Part shown: one piece after another, positions 13,975 to 21,907 of the stretch
Layout: the number at the start of each line of letters is the position of its first letter
Numbering within the stretch: the first letter of the stretch is position 1
Notes under the pieces: model-generated
The model's database searches: none
What the model was told of the DNA's origin: nothing
The model's input: only the letters and a program-made list of their open reading frames with translations
IMG/VR virus record: IMGVR_UViG_3300008217_000084
Coordinates: 1 to 24,761 of that record
DNA: 24,761 bases
DNA from: a virus
Direction: 5' to 3' (one strand)
Translations under genes and position numbers: made by a program

Positions 13975-14504
13975 GAACTTTTTATAGGACACAGTAAAGA
14001 TTCTCCAACATAGTACGTCGAGGGGTAGTCGCTTCTGTACTGTTTCTCCTTTTTATTCTTTTCAAAATCAGACCTGCTAATACAACCTAAGATAGTTGCC
14101 TCTTTTAGGTTGTCCTTATCTATATAAATTAAAACATATTCATCTGGTATCTTTTTTGTGTACTCACTAACCTTAACCTTTAGTTCCTTTTCTCCTTCTC
14201 CATTATATGTTATAGTTTTAATATCAATCTTAAAGTTCTTACCTGAATTTTTAGATGTCTTAAAGTCATAGCCCTCATCTCTGACAGAATAAATATTTCT
14301 ATCCATTTGAATTCCTGTATGTTTTTCATAAGCTAATTCTCCAAGCACACCTAAGATGTGGGAACCTCCAAAGACTTTACTTACATTACCCATTCTGGTT
14401 TTCTCCCTGAACGAGGTATGCTTTGCTCCATGTCTTTGTTGTCCCATATCTATTGCCCAATCAACTTCTTTATCTGTAAAGTTAATTAATGTGTTGTTGC
14501 CCAT
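13971..14504 (-). CDS. PD-(D/E)XK nuclease-fold phage protein
   Basis: 177 residues. Spaced residues fit a PD-(D/E)XK core: E56 in GVLGELAYEK, D80 in GYDFKTS, and D94-x-K96 in KIDIKTITY. The arrangement resembles restriction-endonuclease-like phage proteins of unknown target. It starts inside the end of the DNA polymerase gene (19-base overlap, AGGTGA before the ATG), so it is made together with polymerase. It could be a recombination, repair or host-DNA degradation enzyme; I cannot name a specific family. Confidence 0.6.
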   Translation of the reverse strand: MGNNTLINFTDKEVDWAIDMGQQRHGAKHTSFREKTRMGNVSKVFGGSHILGVLGELAYEKHTGIQMDRNIYSVRDEGYDFKTSKNSGKNFKIDIKTITYNGEGEKELKVKVSEYTKKIPDEYVLIYIDKDNLKEATILGCISRSDFEKNKKEKQYRSDYPSTYYVGESLLCPIKSS

Positions 14505-16147
14505 GTCTCACCTACCTTAAACTCACTGTCTAGAGGACACTTCATTTCTAATTCCTGTGCTGTCATTTTCATAGCATCTCCTGTTAGTTGTCCAAATCTT
14601 TCTGCGTCTTTCTTTGACACTTCAAATTGATATTCGTCATGTATGGATGCAACAAGTTTAGCATCTAAGCCTAGTTTATTAATACCATCTAGGATACGCA
14701 ACAACCAATCCTTACATATAATAGCTCCTGCTCCTTGGATCAAGGTATTCAATGAGCTATGTGGTGATCTTGTGTGGTGGTATCTACCATCCAGACCTTT
14801 GATCTTGCCTTTCATTGATGCTTCCTGTACCTGATTACGAAGAAGTTTTAGTGTGGGTAAGTTGGAAAGGTATGTATCAATAAGTTTTTTACCTGTACCA
14901 GCACTTCCTCCAATGATTGATCCTATCTTGGCTGGCCCTGCACCATAAAGTAATGCATAGATAAATGTCTTTGCACTAGCCCTGTCTGGTAGACCAGCCA
15001 TCTTTTGGTTTGCTGTATGAATATCTCCTTCAAGTATTTCCTTAACAAAGGAATCGTTATTCATATAGTGAGCTAAAGCTCTAAGCTCTAACCCAGAAGC
15101 ATCAGTACCTACAAGTGTGTGGGTATCTTTATTAGAGACAGTCCAACAATTTCTACACTCTTCCCCGTAGGGAGAATAAGAAGCTGGTACTTGAGCCATG
15201 TTAGGGGCGTAGTGTGCCATCCTACCCGTCACAGTTTTTAAAGTTAGAACTCTACCATGAACCCTGCCATCTTCACCTGCCGCCTCTATCCAAGACTTGA
15301 TCTGACTAGACCTCTTTTGTAAAAGTAAATATCTTGTTATAGCTTTAGCTTCTGGCATATCTATTTTTTCTAAAACAGATTCGTCAACAATTATATTTCC
15401 TTTTTCTGTTTTATGTTTAGGATTCCATCCTTTAGCCATCAGCCTTTCAGCAATTTGTTTTCTTGAAGCAGGGTTAAAAACCTCTACATGATCAGACAAT
15501 CTCTTACCAGATGTTTTGTGATGTCTAATAGTTACTATAGGTTCAAAAATTTCTTGAAGTTCTCTTTGTATTTGATCTGACTCGTCCTCAAATTTACCCT
15601 GCAAAGTCATTGCGTAAGGCATGTCTAAAGCAAAGCCATTACTTTCTTGAACATCAATAGCAGCCCTGATTGCGTGTTCTAATTTTACAGAGCGAGAAGA
15701 AAAGTTTCTTCCTTCAGCTTCTAATTGTTTGTACAATTTATATGTTATGTTTATATCCTGCTTACAGTAATCTAGCATCGCCTCAGTAAACTGAGAAAAA
15801 TCATTTATCTCTTCTTTAGGTAAAGAAAGTTTATCACCCCACTCTTTTAGAGAATGTCCACCCTCTCTCGTGGGATTATAAAGTTGAGATAAAATAAGAG
15901 TATCTGTAACAGAATTTAAATTAATTGTTTTTCCTATAAGCTTGTTGACAACTGGAGCATCAAAAGAAATACCGTTATGCATTATAAATTTCTGAACTTG
16001 TTTGGCCCATACAGGAAAAGCTGTATAGCATTCAGCCTGTTTGAATACATAGCTTTGTCCTGTATCTATATCTGCGGCTACAATACAATGCACAGTAGTT
16101 GCTTCTTTAATTAGTCCATTTGTTTCTATGTCAACTATGCACCTCAT
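14486..16147 (-). CDS. polA: Family A DNA polymerase (T7-like) with 3'-5' exonuclease domain
   Basis: 553 residues from the ATG at 16147, chosen for its AAGGAG seven bases upstream; a frame extension to 16204 has no such site. Exonuclease motifs: D6/E8 (CIVDIETNG), N58..D63 (HNGISFDAP), Y127..D131 (DYCKQD). Polymerase motifs: A at D349 (DASGLELRALAHY), B with K393 and Y397 (AKTFIYALLYG), C at D504/E505 (HDEYQFE). Y397 sits at the position of E. coli Phe762 and T7 Tyr526. It is shorter than T7 gp5 (704). No thioredoxin-binding insert is obvious. It overlaps the primase-helicase gene by 17 bases. Confidence 0.93.
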   Translation of the reverse strand: MRCIVDIETNGLIKEATTVHCIVAADIDTGQSYVFKQAECYTAFPVWAKQVQKFIMHNGISFDAPVVNKLIGKTINLNSVTDTLILSQLYNPTREGGHSLKEWGDKLSLPKEEINDFSQFTEAMLDYCKQDINITYKLYKQLEAEGRNFSSRSVKLEHAIRAAIDVQESNGFALDMPYAMTLQGKFEDESDQIQRELQEIFEPIVTIRHHKTSGKRLSDHVEVFNPASRKQIAERLMAKGWNPKHKTEKGNIIVDESVLEKIDMPEAKAITRYLLLQKRSSQIKSWIEAAGEDGRVHGRVLTLKTVTGRMAHYAPNMAQVPASYSPYGEECRNCWTVSNKDTHTLVGTDASGLELRALAHYMNNDSFVKEILEGDIHTANQKMAGLPDRASAKTFIYALLYGAGPAKIGSIIGGSAGTGKKLIDTYLSNLPTLKLLRNQVQEASMKGKIKGLDGRYHHTRSPHSSLNTLIQGAGAIICKDWLLRILDGINKLGLDAKLVASIHDEYQFEVSKKDAERFGQLTGDAMKMTAQELEMKCPLDSEFKVGETWATTH

Positions 16148-17774
16148 CGCTGTCTCCTTCAAAAGGATTAGATATTTCTGACATTCTACCACTTTCCTTA
16201 TCATAAAACAAGTAGGTAGCTATACCTGTCTCTCCTGTATATCTATTTTTCAATATCCTTATGGTTGTAGTGTTCGCTTCTGTTGGGTCTTCAGACTGTT
16301 GGTTACGTTCTAAGGCTATAACAGCATCAGACAGTTGAGCTATGCTCTGTGATCCTCTAAGGTGGGCTAAAGATACTTCTCTTCCTTCCTCATGTCCTCT
16401 ATCAGAAGATGTCCTTCTGAGGTGAGACACAACAAGCAGAGAAATATTACACTCCTCGACGATCTTTCTTAAGTTAGTCATCAAGTTATCTATGTTACGT
16501 CTTTCATCCCCGTCCTGCTGTCCAGAAATAACCATTGATATATGGTCAAGAACTACCCACTTACAGTCCAGTGCATTAGACATAAACCTGACAAGCCCAA
16601 GGATATCTTCATTAGACATAGAACCAAAGTGATCGAAGGCTACAAACCTATTCGTTCCAATGGTATTATTCTCCCACTCCTTTAGCTGTTCTAATGAAAA
16701 TGTATCTCTGATTTCCTTAATGTATAATCTTTGGTTAGCCTCTACGGACATGATATTAAATGCAGTATTCTTTATGCTTTCCTCTAAAGCAAATATCCCT
16801 ATGTTATCCTCTGTATTTTTCATAATGTGATACATTAACTCTCTGAGTACACTACTCTTACCCATCCCAGTACCACTGGTAAAGGTAACAAGCTCACCAG
16901 TTCTTATCCCATAGATTTTCTCATTAAGTCCAGTCCAAGGATAGCTCACAGTTTCACAATAATTTTCTTCATATAAAGAAGAACCAAGAGTTCCTAGATT
17001 TATAAGACCAGCAGGAGTATAAGGTGTAGCATTCCACCATAGCTGAATGAACTCTTCCCTTTGTCCAGCCTTTAGATAATCACTTGCATCTTTAAAAGAT
17101 TTAAGATTTACAATCTTACATTTATGTGGCTCGAAAATAGCTGCAACTTTATTGGCTGCAGTTCTTCCTGCCAGATCATTATCAAAACATAATACAATAT
17201 TATCAAAAGAATTTAAATACTTAAAGTTTTTCTTACAGTCTGCTAATGCTGAAGAAGCAGACTTAACTGAAACACAAGGCCATTTAGAACCAAATATTTG
17301 GTAACATGCCAATGCGTCTAGCTCTCCCTCTGTAACAGTAATATACTTTCCTGTTGGATCAAACTTGTTCTGACCAAACAGAACACCATCACTTATATTA
17401 CCTTCTGATCTAAATTCTTTTGTTGCTACTACCCTAGTTTTATTTCCTACATGATGTCCTTCAGCATTATAATAAGGATATATATGTTTTGTAACAGCCT
17501 CATTAGTTAGCTCAACTGTAACTCCGTAAGACTTACAAGTAGATAAAGTTAATCGCCTATCAGGAATTTCAGATAGAATTCCCTTAGATAAAATGTTTGT
17601 ATATACTCCCTGTATGGGAGCCTTCTTTACAGTGTCTGGCATTTCGTCACCTTCCTCATTAGAAATAAATGTTTCACAGACAAAACAATACTGATGACCA
17701 TCATCATATAAACCATTACCATCAGATGATCCGCAATTTTCACAAGCAACGTGTTTAATAAATTGACTAGTCAT
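16131..17774 (-). CDS. Bifunctional DNA primase-helicase, T7 gp4-like
   Basis: 547 residues. A zinc-binding domain (C11, C14, C30, C33) reads primase sites. A TOPRIM domain follows, with E149 in VTEGELDALACY and D198/D200 in CFDNDLAGR, and makes RNA primers. The C-terminal RecA-like helicase has Walker A at 300-308 (SGTGMGKSS), Walker B at D410 (KWVVLDHISM) and the H4-like block HLRGSQSIAQLSD. It unwinds DNA as a hexamer at the fork. The ATG has AGGAG close upstream and overlaps the previous gene as ATGA. Its size is close to T7 gp4 (566). Confidence 0.93.
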   Translation of the reverse strand: MTSQFIKHVACENCGSSDGNGLYDDGHQYCFVCETFISNEEGDEMPDTVKKAPIQGVYTNILSKGILSEIPDRRLTLSTCKSYGVTVELTNEAVTKHIYPYYNAEGHHVGNKTRVVATKEFRSEGNISDGVLFGQNKFDPTGKYITVTEGELDALACYQIFGSKWPCVSVKSASSALADCKKNFKYLNSFDNIVLCFDNDLAGRTAANKVAAIFEPHKCKIVNLKSFKDASDYLKAGQREEFIQLWWNATPYTPAGLINLGTLGSSLYEENYCETVSYPWTGLNEKIYGIRTGELVTFTSGTGMGKSSVLRELMYHIMKNTEDNIGIFALEESIKNTAFNIMSVEANQRLYIKEIRDTFSLEQLKEWENNTIGTNRFVAFDHFGSMSNEDILGLVRFMSNALDCKWVVLDHISMVISGQQDGDERRNIDNLMTNLRKIVEECNISLLVVSHLRRTSSDRGHEEGREVSLAHLRGSQSIAQLSDAVIALERNQQSEDPTEANTTTIRILKNRYTGETGIATYLFYDKESGRMSEISNPFEGDSDEVHS

Positions 17775-17980
17775 ACTCCTCTCCTATTTTTATTAGTCCC
17801 TGTAGAGTTCGTAAGAACTCTCTCTACAGGAACTAATAAGTACACCTGATCGGGGTCATATCCTAAGTGTTGCACAAGTTTTCTTCTATCATTTAAAAAG
17901 TCTTCTGCTTTTCTTTTTGAATTAAATCTCCAACTTGCTGTTTGATTTTTATTCTTTAGACGCACCATCCATCTATCCAT
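17771..17980 (-). CDS. Small hypothetical basic protein upstream of primase-helicase
   Basis: 69 residues from the ATG at 17980, for which GGAG lies seven bases upstream; other in-frame starts (18001, 17968) are possible. The sequence is basic with MVRLKNKNQTASWRFNSKRKAEDFLNDRRKLV, resembling a short domain pairing a beta-strand with a helix. Its last 17 or so codons are also the long hairpin H2, so the C-terminal residues may be constrained by RNA structure rather than protein function. It overlaps the 63-residue gene by eight bases and the primase-helicase gene by four. Confidence 0.55.
   Translation of the reverse strand: MDRWMVRLKNKNQTASWRFNSKRKAEDFLNDRRKLVQHLGYDPDQVYLLVPVERVLTNSTGTNKNRRGV
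17791..17838. repeat. Hairpin H2 before the primase-helicase gene
   Basis: TATTAGT/ACTAATA, then CCTGTAGAG/CTCTACAGG, then AGTTC/GAACT around a GTAA loop, with one C-A mismatch and a two-base bulge. More than 20 pairs in total. The stem sequence and bulge match H3 (22150-22201), with a G-C to A-T exchange in the stem. It overlaps the end of the 69-residue gene and ends about 17 bases before the primase-helicase start. Confidence 0.75.
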
Positions 17981-18164
17981 CCTCATTCTCCCATGCCTCA
18001 TTTTGAATATTCTCTACAAAAGACATTTTATCTGCCATAACTTCATTAGCTTCTTCACTAGCATACTTCTTTGCTTCCTTAATTGAATAGCCTTCTTCTA
18101 AATATTCTTTAATGAGTTGACGCACAATAACTTTTCTATCTTTATCCCAAAGATTTTTAGACAT
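17973..18164 (-). CDS. Small hypothetical charged helical protein
   Basis: 63 residues, rich in Glu and Lys, apparently helical over most of its length (VRQLIKEYLEEGYSIKEAKKYASEEAN). No family recognised. AGGAG is eight bases upstream of the ATG, which lies one base after the SleB stop codon. It could be a small regulator or host-interaction protein in the replication operon, but nothing in the sequence says which. Confidence 0.6.
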   Translation of the reverse strand: MSKNLWDKDRKVIVRQLIKEYLEEGYSIKEAKKYASEEANEVMADKMSFVENIQNEAWENEDG

Positions 18165-18165
18165 C

Positions 18166-18651
18166 CTATTTACTCCTGTAAAATATATGGGTTCCTATTT
18201 TCTCTACCCTATCTACATAAGAAATCCAGTAGGGTCGCATATAAGATGCGTGATAGTATAAAACATTTTCCATCCTGTCTATTCTAGCACCAGCTAGGGA
18301 AAGGATTGCTATGTTTTTAGCTTGTTCTAAAGCAGTCTTGTCTTTCATTTTCTCTGACTTACCATCACACCAATAAGAAAATTGGCACTTGTTTCTGACT
18401 GGATTACCTTTCCAGTAACGTCCTTCATGCACCACGTCACATACTGTGTTAGGAAATTTAACATGCCGAACTCTGTTCAGTATAACATTAGCTACTGCTA
18501 GTTGTCCAATAAAATTCTCACCCCTAGCCTCAAAATAAATAGCCTCTGTTAAACAAGTGATCTGTTTTTGGAGGGTTAGCATGCCAGCTTTAGCAGACAT
18601 ACACAAAAAAAGGGGAGCCATAAAGACTCCCCATAGTAAATACTTTTTCAT
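18166..18651 (-). CDS. Secreted SleB-type cell wall hydrolase
   Basis: 161 residues. MKKYLLWGVFMAPLFLCMSAKA is a signal peptide (cleavage after residue 22), so it can reach the periplasm without a holin. The rest matches Hydrolase_2/SleB: LTEAIYFEARGE with catalytic Glu candidate at 36 or 41, VANVILNRV, FPNTVCDVV, CQFSYWCDGK, YYHASYMRPYW and GTHIFYRS. SleB-type enzymes are lytic transglycosylases or amidases acting on peptidoglycan. It is the second wall enzyme of the window, next to replication genes rather than with the lysis genes; its start shares a base with the DUF932 stop (TAATG). Confidence 0.85.
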   Translation of the reverse strand: MKKYLLWGVFMAPLFLCMSAKAGMLTLQKQITCLTEAIYFEARGENFIGQLAVANVILNRVRHVKFPNTVCDVVHEGRYWKGNPVRNKCQFSYWCDGKSEKMKDKTALEQAKNIAILSLAGARIDRMENVLYYHASYMRPYWISYVDRVEKIGTHIFYRSK

Positions 18652-19553
18652 TAGACATGCTCTAGCATAGCTTTAAAGTGATAAGAATTAAGCCATGCTC
18701 CAACTCTTTCTTGTCTCTTTAACAAAGTTCCTGCATCACCTGCCTTGGAAACAGGGAAACGGGGTGAGTTATGGGAAGCATAGGCACTCATTGCAGAGGT
18801 CAAAGCAAAGACAGTCTGGCCTCTGGTTTTTACCTCTTCAGCAAACTGGCGATACAGTCTGTCAGAGAGTGTATGTTTCTTCTTCTTTTGCATTGGAGAT
18901 TTTGTAAGATTTTCCAACAGCTTCCTAACTCTTGGTGCAGAGATAAACGTGTCAGCCCATTTCTGATACTTCTCTACCTGTTGCTTATGGGTCACTAATG
19001 TCTTATCAAAAGCATCTAGGAAACCTTCTGTATTGAAGTTCTTTGTATGCCTTTTCTTTGTAATGTCATATGATCCAGAGATCATTCCATTAGTGCAGAA
19101 GGTATCAATATCCCCACTGTACAACATGACCGAGCCACTTCCATCAAAGGTATTCTTAAGAATATATCTAAGATTAAACTTTGTTTTGTGTCCACTCTTT
19201 GCTGTAATCTCCTGAGAAATATCTGGGAAGGTATACTCTGACCAGCATACCGCACCATCTTTAAGGATTGTATCCTTAATTTTTATTCCTTTTAGAACTG
19301 TGGGATCAAAGTAATTTACCATCTGCTCCTGTAAAGGTAGAAGAATTTCTTTATTCTCTACAACTCTGTAATTTTCGTTGACGACAGACAGATATTTCTT
19401 TGAAAGGTTTTCACGATACTCATCCTTTGAAGTCCATGTCGTAAGCATCTTTTTCTTAGATGCTTCTAGACCACTAAAAAGTCCACGAACAGGTTCTGAA
19501 AATACTGGGAAAAATATATTTCTATCTTTGGTAGATGTTAAATGTTCTAGCAT
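18651..19553 (-). CDS. DUF932 phage/plasmid-related protein
   Basis: 300 residues. The central block (SGSVMLYSGDIDTFCTNGMISGSY followed by KKRHTKN) is the typical core of DUF932 proteins, known from phages and conjugative plasmids near replication and anti-restriction genes. The function of the family is not settled. The C-terminal part is helical and basic (SPMQKKKKHTLSDRLYRQFAEEV). AAGGAAG precedes the ATG. Genes around it are small early proteins on one side and the SleB hydrolase on the other. Confidence 0.75.
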   Translation of the reverse strand: MLEHLTSTKDRNIFFPVFSEPVRGLFSGLEASKKKMLTTWTSKDEYRENLSKKYLSVVNENYRVVENKEILLPLQEQMVNYFDPTVLKGIKIKDTILKDGAVCWSEYTFPDISQEITAKSGHKTKFNLRYILKNTFDGSGSVMLYSGDIDTFCTNGMISGSYDITKKRHTKNFNTEGFLDAFDKTLVTHKQQVEKYQKWADTFISAPRVRKLLENLTKSPMQKKKKHTLSDRLYRQFAEEVKTRGQTVFALTSAMSAYASHNSPRFPVSKAGDAGTLLKRQERVGAWLNSYHFKAMLEHV

Positions 19554-19565
19554 AAGTTTCTTCCT

Positions 19566-19751
19566 TTAGTTAATAACTATTTCAGTTTTAAATGCTTCAT
19601 CTTCTTCTAATGTTTCCTGTATTTGTTTTATCTCTTCATATATACTCCTCCATATGAGTTCCTGTTCCATAGAATTAAATGGTATTTGTTCAATACCTCT
19701 TTGGACTGCTTTTAATCTAAATACTATTTCTTCTATCTCAGTAACAGCCAT
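19566..19751 (-). CDS. Small hypothetical acidic helical protein
   Basis: 61 residues, two predicted helices with heptad-like spacing (EIEEIVFRLKAVQRGIEQI and LIWRSIYEEIKQIQETLEEDE). No family recognised. The ATG overlaps the stop of the 158-residue gene by one base (TAATG), so it is translationally coupled. It probably forms part of the early small-gene operon. Confidence 0.6.
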   Translation of the reverse strand: MAVTEIEEIVFRLKAVQRGIEQIPFNSMEQELIWRSIYEEIKQIQETLEEDEAFKTEIVIN

Positions 19752-20227
19752 TAGCTGTTCATCTTACCTCCCTCAATTGAACCAAAGTCAGTTAAAAACT
19801 GATGATTATTTATTATATCATCTAGTTTTATTCTGATTGCTTTATGTACATCATAAGGCTCTTTCATATAAGAAAATTCACCACTCCCTATATTAGTTGC
19901 TGCAGTTTCTTTCTCACCTGTAAGAATTTCATTGCGTAATTCTTTAAGTTTATCTAGTAAACTCTCCTGCTTACGTTGCTCTATTGCATCCCCTAAATCT
20001 ATTTGATAATTATAAAGCCAATTATTTACTTCTGATAAATCATGAATAGCCTGAGAGTTAGGTACTTTTTTTAATTTATTAATAAACTTAAAGATTAAAT
20101 CTTCTAAACTAAAAACGTCTAATCTATCTATTAGTATCTGCCTGTGCTTCTTTTTTTCATTATTGTTCTCTTCTTTAGTGGTGTCTGTATGTATATATAA
20201 CCCATCGTTCATTAACATTAGTTCCAT
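19751..20227 (-). CDS. Hypothetical helical phage protein
   Basis: 158 residues, mainly charged helices (SLEDLIFKFINKLKKV, EQRKQESLLDKLKELRNEIL). No family recognised. AGGAG lies about seven bases before the ATG at 20227, which follows the preceding stop codon without a gap. Two alternative Met codons lie within the first six. The AT-rich coding and the position place it with the early genes. Confidence 0.6.
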   Translation of the reverse strand: MELMLMNDGLYIHTDTTKEENNNEKKKHRQILIDRLDVFSLEDLIFKFINKLKKVPNSQAIHDLSEVNNWLYNYQIDLGDAIEQRKQESLLDKLKELRNEILTGEKETAATNIGSGEFSYMKEPYDVHKAIRIKLDDIINNHQFLTDFGSIEGGKMNS

Positions 20228-20458
20228 TTACTTTCTCCTAGAAAGTTTAGCACAGTTAGGATCACGAACACTTTCTATGACCCATACATAGTGATCATAA
20301 CACCAGTTACGCTTACCTGTAAAGGGATTTATTTGTTTTATTTCTTCTAAAGAGGATAAAGAAGACAGGGATTTCTCAACCCACTTAACTCTTTTATTAT
20401 CTACTTCTCTTGTTACATACTCTATTCTTGGGGAATGTGTTGGTTTAATTACTGGCAT
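20228..20458 (-). CDS. Small hypothetical protein
   Basis: 76 residues with a basic N-terminal half and an aromatic segment NPFTGKRNWCYDHYVWVIESVRD. No family recognised. AGGAG sits six bases upstream of the ATG. Its stop codon abuts the next gene's start, so the two are co-translated. Confidence 0.6.
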   Translation of the reverse strand: MPVIKPTHSPRIEYVTREVDNKRVKWVEKSLSSLSSLEEIKQINPFTGKRNWCYDHYVWVIESVRDPNCAKLSRRK

Positions 20459-20467
20459 AGCCTTCTC

Positions 20468-20671
20468 CTATTCGTAATAAAGTTTCATTCCGTTTTTAAT
20501 AACAGCCTTACCAAGTTTAATATCTCTTTTATATTTTCTTTTAGCAACAAGTCTATCTTTTAACATACACAGGGAAGGAAATAGTATCCATCCTATTCTA
20601 TTTAACTTGTTAAAGTTTGGGGAATTTTTACCTTTAATAATATCATGGATAACTTTTAATTTACTTTTCAT
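20468..20671 (-). CDS. Small basic hypothetical protein
   Basis: 67 residues from the ATG at 20671, one base after the preceding stop codon, with AAGG about nine bases upstream; a frame extending to 20713 would lie inside the upstream gene. It is rich in Lys and Arg, with a short hydrophobic stretch IGWILFPSLCML. It could bind nucleic acid or the membrane; no family recognised. Confidence 0.55.
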   Translation of the reverse strand: MKSKLKVIHDIIKGKNSPNFNKLNRIGWILFPSLCMLKDRLVAKRKYKRDIKLGKAVIKNGMKLYYE

Positions 20672-20672
20672 T

Positions 20673-21026
20673 TTATGTACCCTTAAATGTAGACATGACT
20701 GCAGAACCCACAATGTTTCTTACAGAAGAAAAGGGATTGTGAGCAGTCTTAGCTTCTCTATTATAGGCGGCTTCCCGTTCACAACCATCTCGAATATTAT
20801 CCGGCCAATCCAGTTGTTTGCGACAGAAGCAGTCCGAATCGTCACATGAATTTTTGTATACGTCATTAGATTCTTTATTATAAAAATCTTCTAAGCCAGA
20901 CATGTAACTATTTATTTCATCTAAAGATATATCTGTAATGCTATCTACACCAGCTACTGTACAGAGATACTCTGATATGTTGTAGCTTATTTCATCATGA
21001 CTTAAATATGGTTTATGATTTCCCAT
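20673..21026 (-). CDS. Hypothetical acidic protein with clustered cysteines
   Basis: 117 residues. The first 60 are acidic and helical; the middle has three close Cys (SCDDSDCFCRKQLDW) that could bind a metal, and another Cys in RDGCEREAAYNREAKTAHNP. The C-terminus is neutral and flexible. No family recognised. It starts inside the end of the 77-residue gene (14-base overlap). Confidence 0.6.
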   Translation of the reverse strand: MGNHKPYLSHDEISYNISEYLCTVAGVDSITDISLDEINSYMSGLEDFYNKESNDVYKNSCDDSDCFCRKQLDWPDNIRDGCEREAAYNREAKTAHNPFSSVRNIVGSAVMSTFKGT

Positions 21027-21246
21027 CGTCTTTTCCTTTCTTTAAACTCCACCAGTTCTGGGCGCAATAATCCTTACATGCAGTAAATAAATCCAAAGAA
21101 GTTACATCTTCTTCATCAAATATTTTTCTTGCCAAGATTTGACCAACATATTCTGCCGCACTGGGTGGATGCCCAGCTTTAATAAGTTCTTCATAGACTG
21201 TATCGTAAATATTTTCTAATATTTCGTCGTTATGTATGTTGCTCAT
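21013..21246 (-). CDS. Small hypothetical acidic protein
   Basis: 77 residues, helical, acidic N-terminal half (NIHNDEILENIYDTVYEELIKAG), then SAAEYVGQILARKIFDEED and a basic tail. No family recognised. It overlaps the upstream gene by 17 bases and the downstream gene by 14, typical of the dense early operon here. Confidence 0.6.
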   Translation of the reverse strand: MSNIHNDEILENIYDTVYEELIKAGHPPSAAEYVGQILARKIFDEEDVTSLDLFTACKDYCAQNWWSLKKGKDDGKS

Positions 21247-21418
21247 TTGCTATTTTTCCTTTTGATATTATATTCCAGAACTCTTTTATATCTTTGGAAG
21301 ATGTAGGATTTAGACCACGCTCTAACATGTCAACCCTTACTTCATCTTCCATAGTTAGTAATCCCTTTTTATCAAGGACATCTTCTCTTATAGCTCTGAA
21401 GTTATATATCTCTACCAT
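21230..21418 (-). CDS. Small hypothetical protein
   Basis: 62 residues from the ATG at 21418, preceded by GGAG at nine bases; an in-frame GTG at 21433 is less likely since it lies inside the 23-residue membrane peptide gene. The sequence is charged and helical (FRAIREDVLDKKGLLTMEDEVRVDML). No family recognised. One base separates it from the preceding stop codon. Confidence 0.55.
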   Translation of the reverse strand: MVEIYNFRAIREDVLDKKGLLTMEDEVRVDMLERGLNPTSSKDIKEFWNIISKGKIANEQHT

Positions 21419-21419
21419 T

Positions 21420-21491
21420 TTATAATACTCCACTCAGAAACAAATCAACAATTAATAGTACTGCAGTTGTAATAAGAATTGTTTCAATCAT
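21420..21491 (-). CDS. 23-residue single-pass membrane micropeptide
   Basis: The ATG at 21491 overlaps the upstream stop (ATGA) and has AGGAG six bases before it. The whole product MIETILITTAVLLIVDLFLS plus three residues is one hydrophobic helix. Its stop is one base before the next start. Ideal ribosome site, coupled start and exact fit between two genes argue that it is real despite its size. Such peptides can modulate host membrane proteins or lysis timing; the actual role is unknown. Confidence 0.6.
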   Translation of the reverse strand: MIETILITTAVLLIVDLFLSGVL

Positions 21492-21757
21492 CTTGCGCTC
21501 CTAATCTCAATGTTAGAGGAAATATAAAAATCTCTTTCCACGAAGCCCCTAACCTCGTCACGCAAGTCTGACTGTTCATATAAATCTTTGGCGGTGGCGA
21601 AGCTACTGTAACTTGTTGTATTGTTATTTAAAAAATTATCTATCATGTCTAAGCGTTCCTCTATTTTACTTAAACGCTCCTCTATACCTTTGTTATTTTC
21701 ATTTTGTAGTGACACGTTACTACTCCTTCTTCCATTAAATGTGTTCCAATATTGCAT
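21488..21757 (-). CDS. Small coiled-coil hypothetical protein
   Basis: 89 residues. Residues about 18-50 form a heptad-repeat coiled coil (GIEERLSKIEERLDMIDNFL). The rest is acidic and mixed. GGGGA lies seven bases before the ATG. No family recognised; it may oligomerise. It is coupled to the 23-residue membrane peptide downstream. Confidence 0.6.
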   Translation of the reverse strand: MQYWNTFNGRRSSNVSLQNENNKGIEERLSKIEERLDMIDNFLNNNTTSYSSFATAKDLYEQSDLRDEVRGFVERDFYISSNIEIRSAR

Positions 21758-21760
21758 CGT

Positions 21761-21907
21761 TTATCCCCACTCTTTCTTTTTTCTTTTATAGGGAGCCAAC
21801 CTGCCACGCTTTGGTGGCACGACAGGATGACCTAAACGCCACAGGACAGAAGCAGCCTTACTCCTGTTCTTAGGCAGCTTTCTTTTCTTCTCTTTTCTTT
21901 TCTGCAT
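21761..21907 (-). CDS. 48-residue basic Pro/Arg-rich small protein
   Basis: This gene occupies an otherwise empty 110-nt gap. The ATG at 21907 lies inside the end of the 75-residue gene in another frame, with AAGGAA nine bases upstream. The product begins MQKRKEKKRKLPKNRSKAA and continues SVLWRLGHPVVPPKRGRLAP, then ends in a basic tail. Net charge is very positive, and the central WRLGHPVVPPKRG looks like a conserved motif. The local GC is higher than in neighbours. It could bind nucleic acid or ribosomes; no family recognised. Confidence 0.55.
   Translation of the reverse strand: MQKRKEKKRKLPKNRSKAASVLWRLGHPVVPPKRGRLAPYKRKKKEWG

Noticed and set aside
15133-15180. DnaJ-type zinc-finger insert in the DNA polymerase, known from some marine podoviruses
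   Set aside because: Only one CxxC (ECRNCW) is visible, and the CxxCxGxG repeats needed for such a domain are absent.
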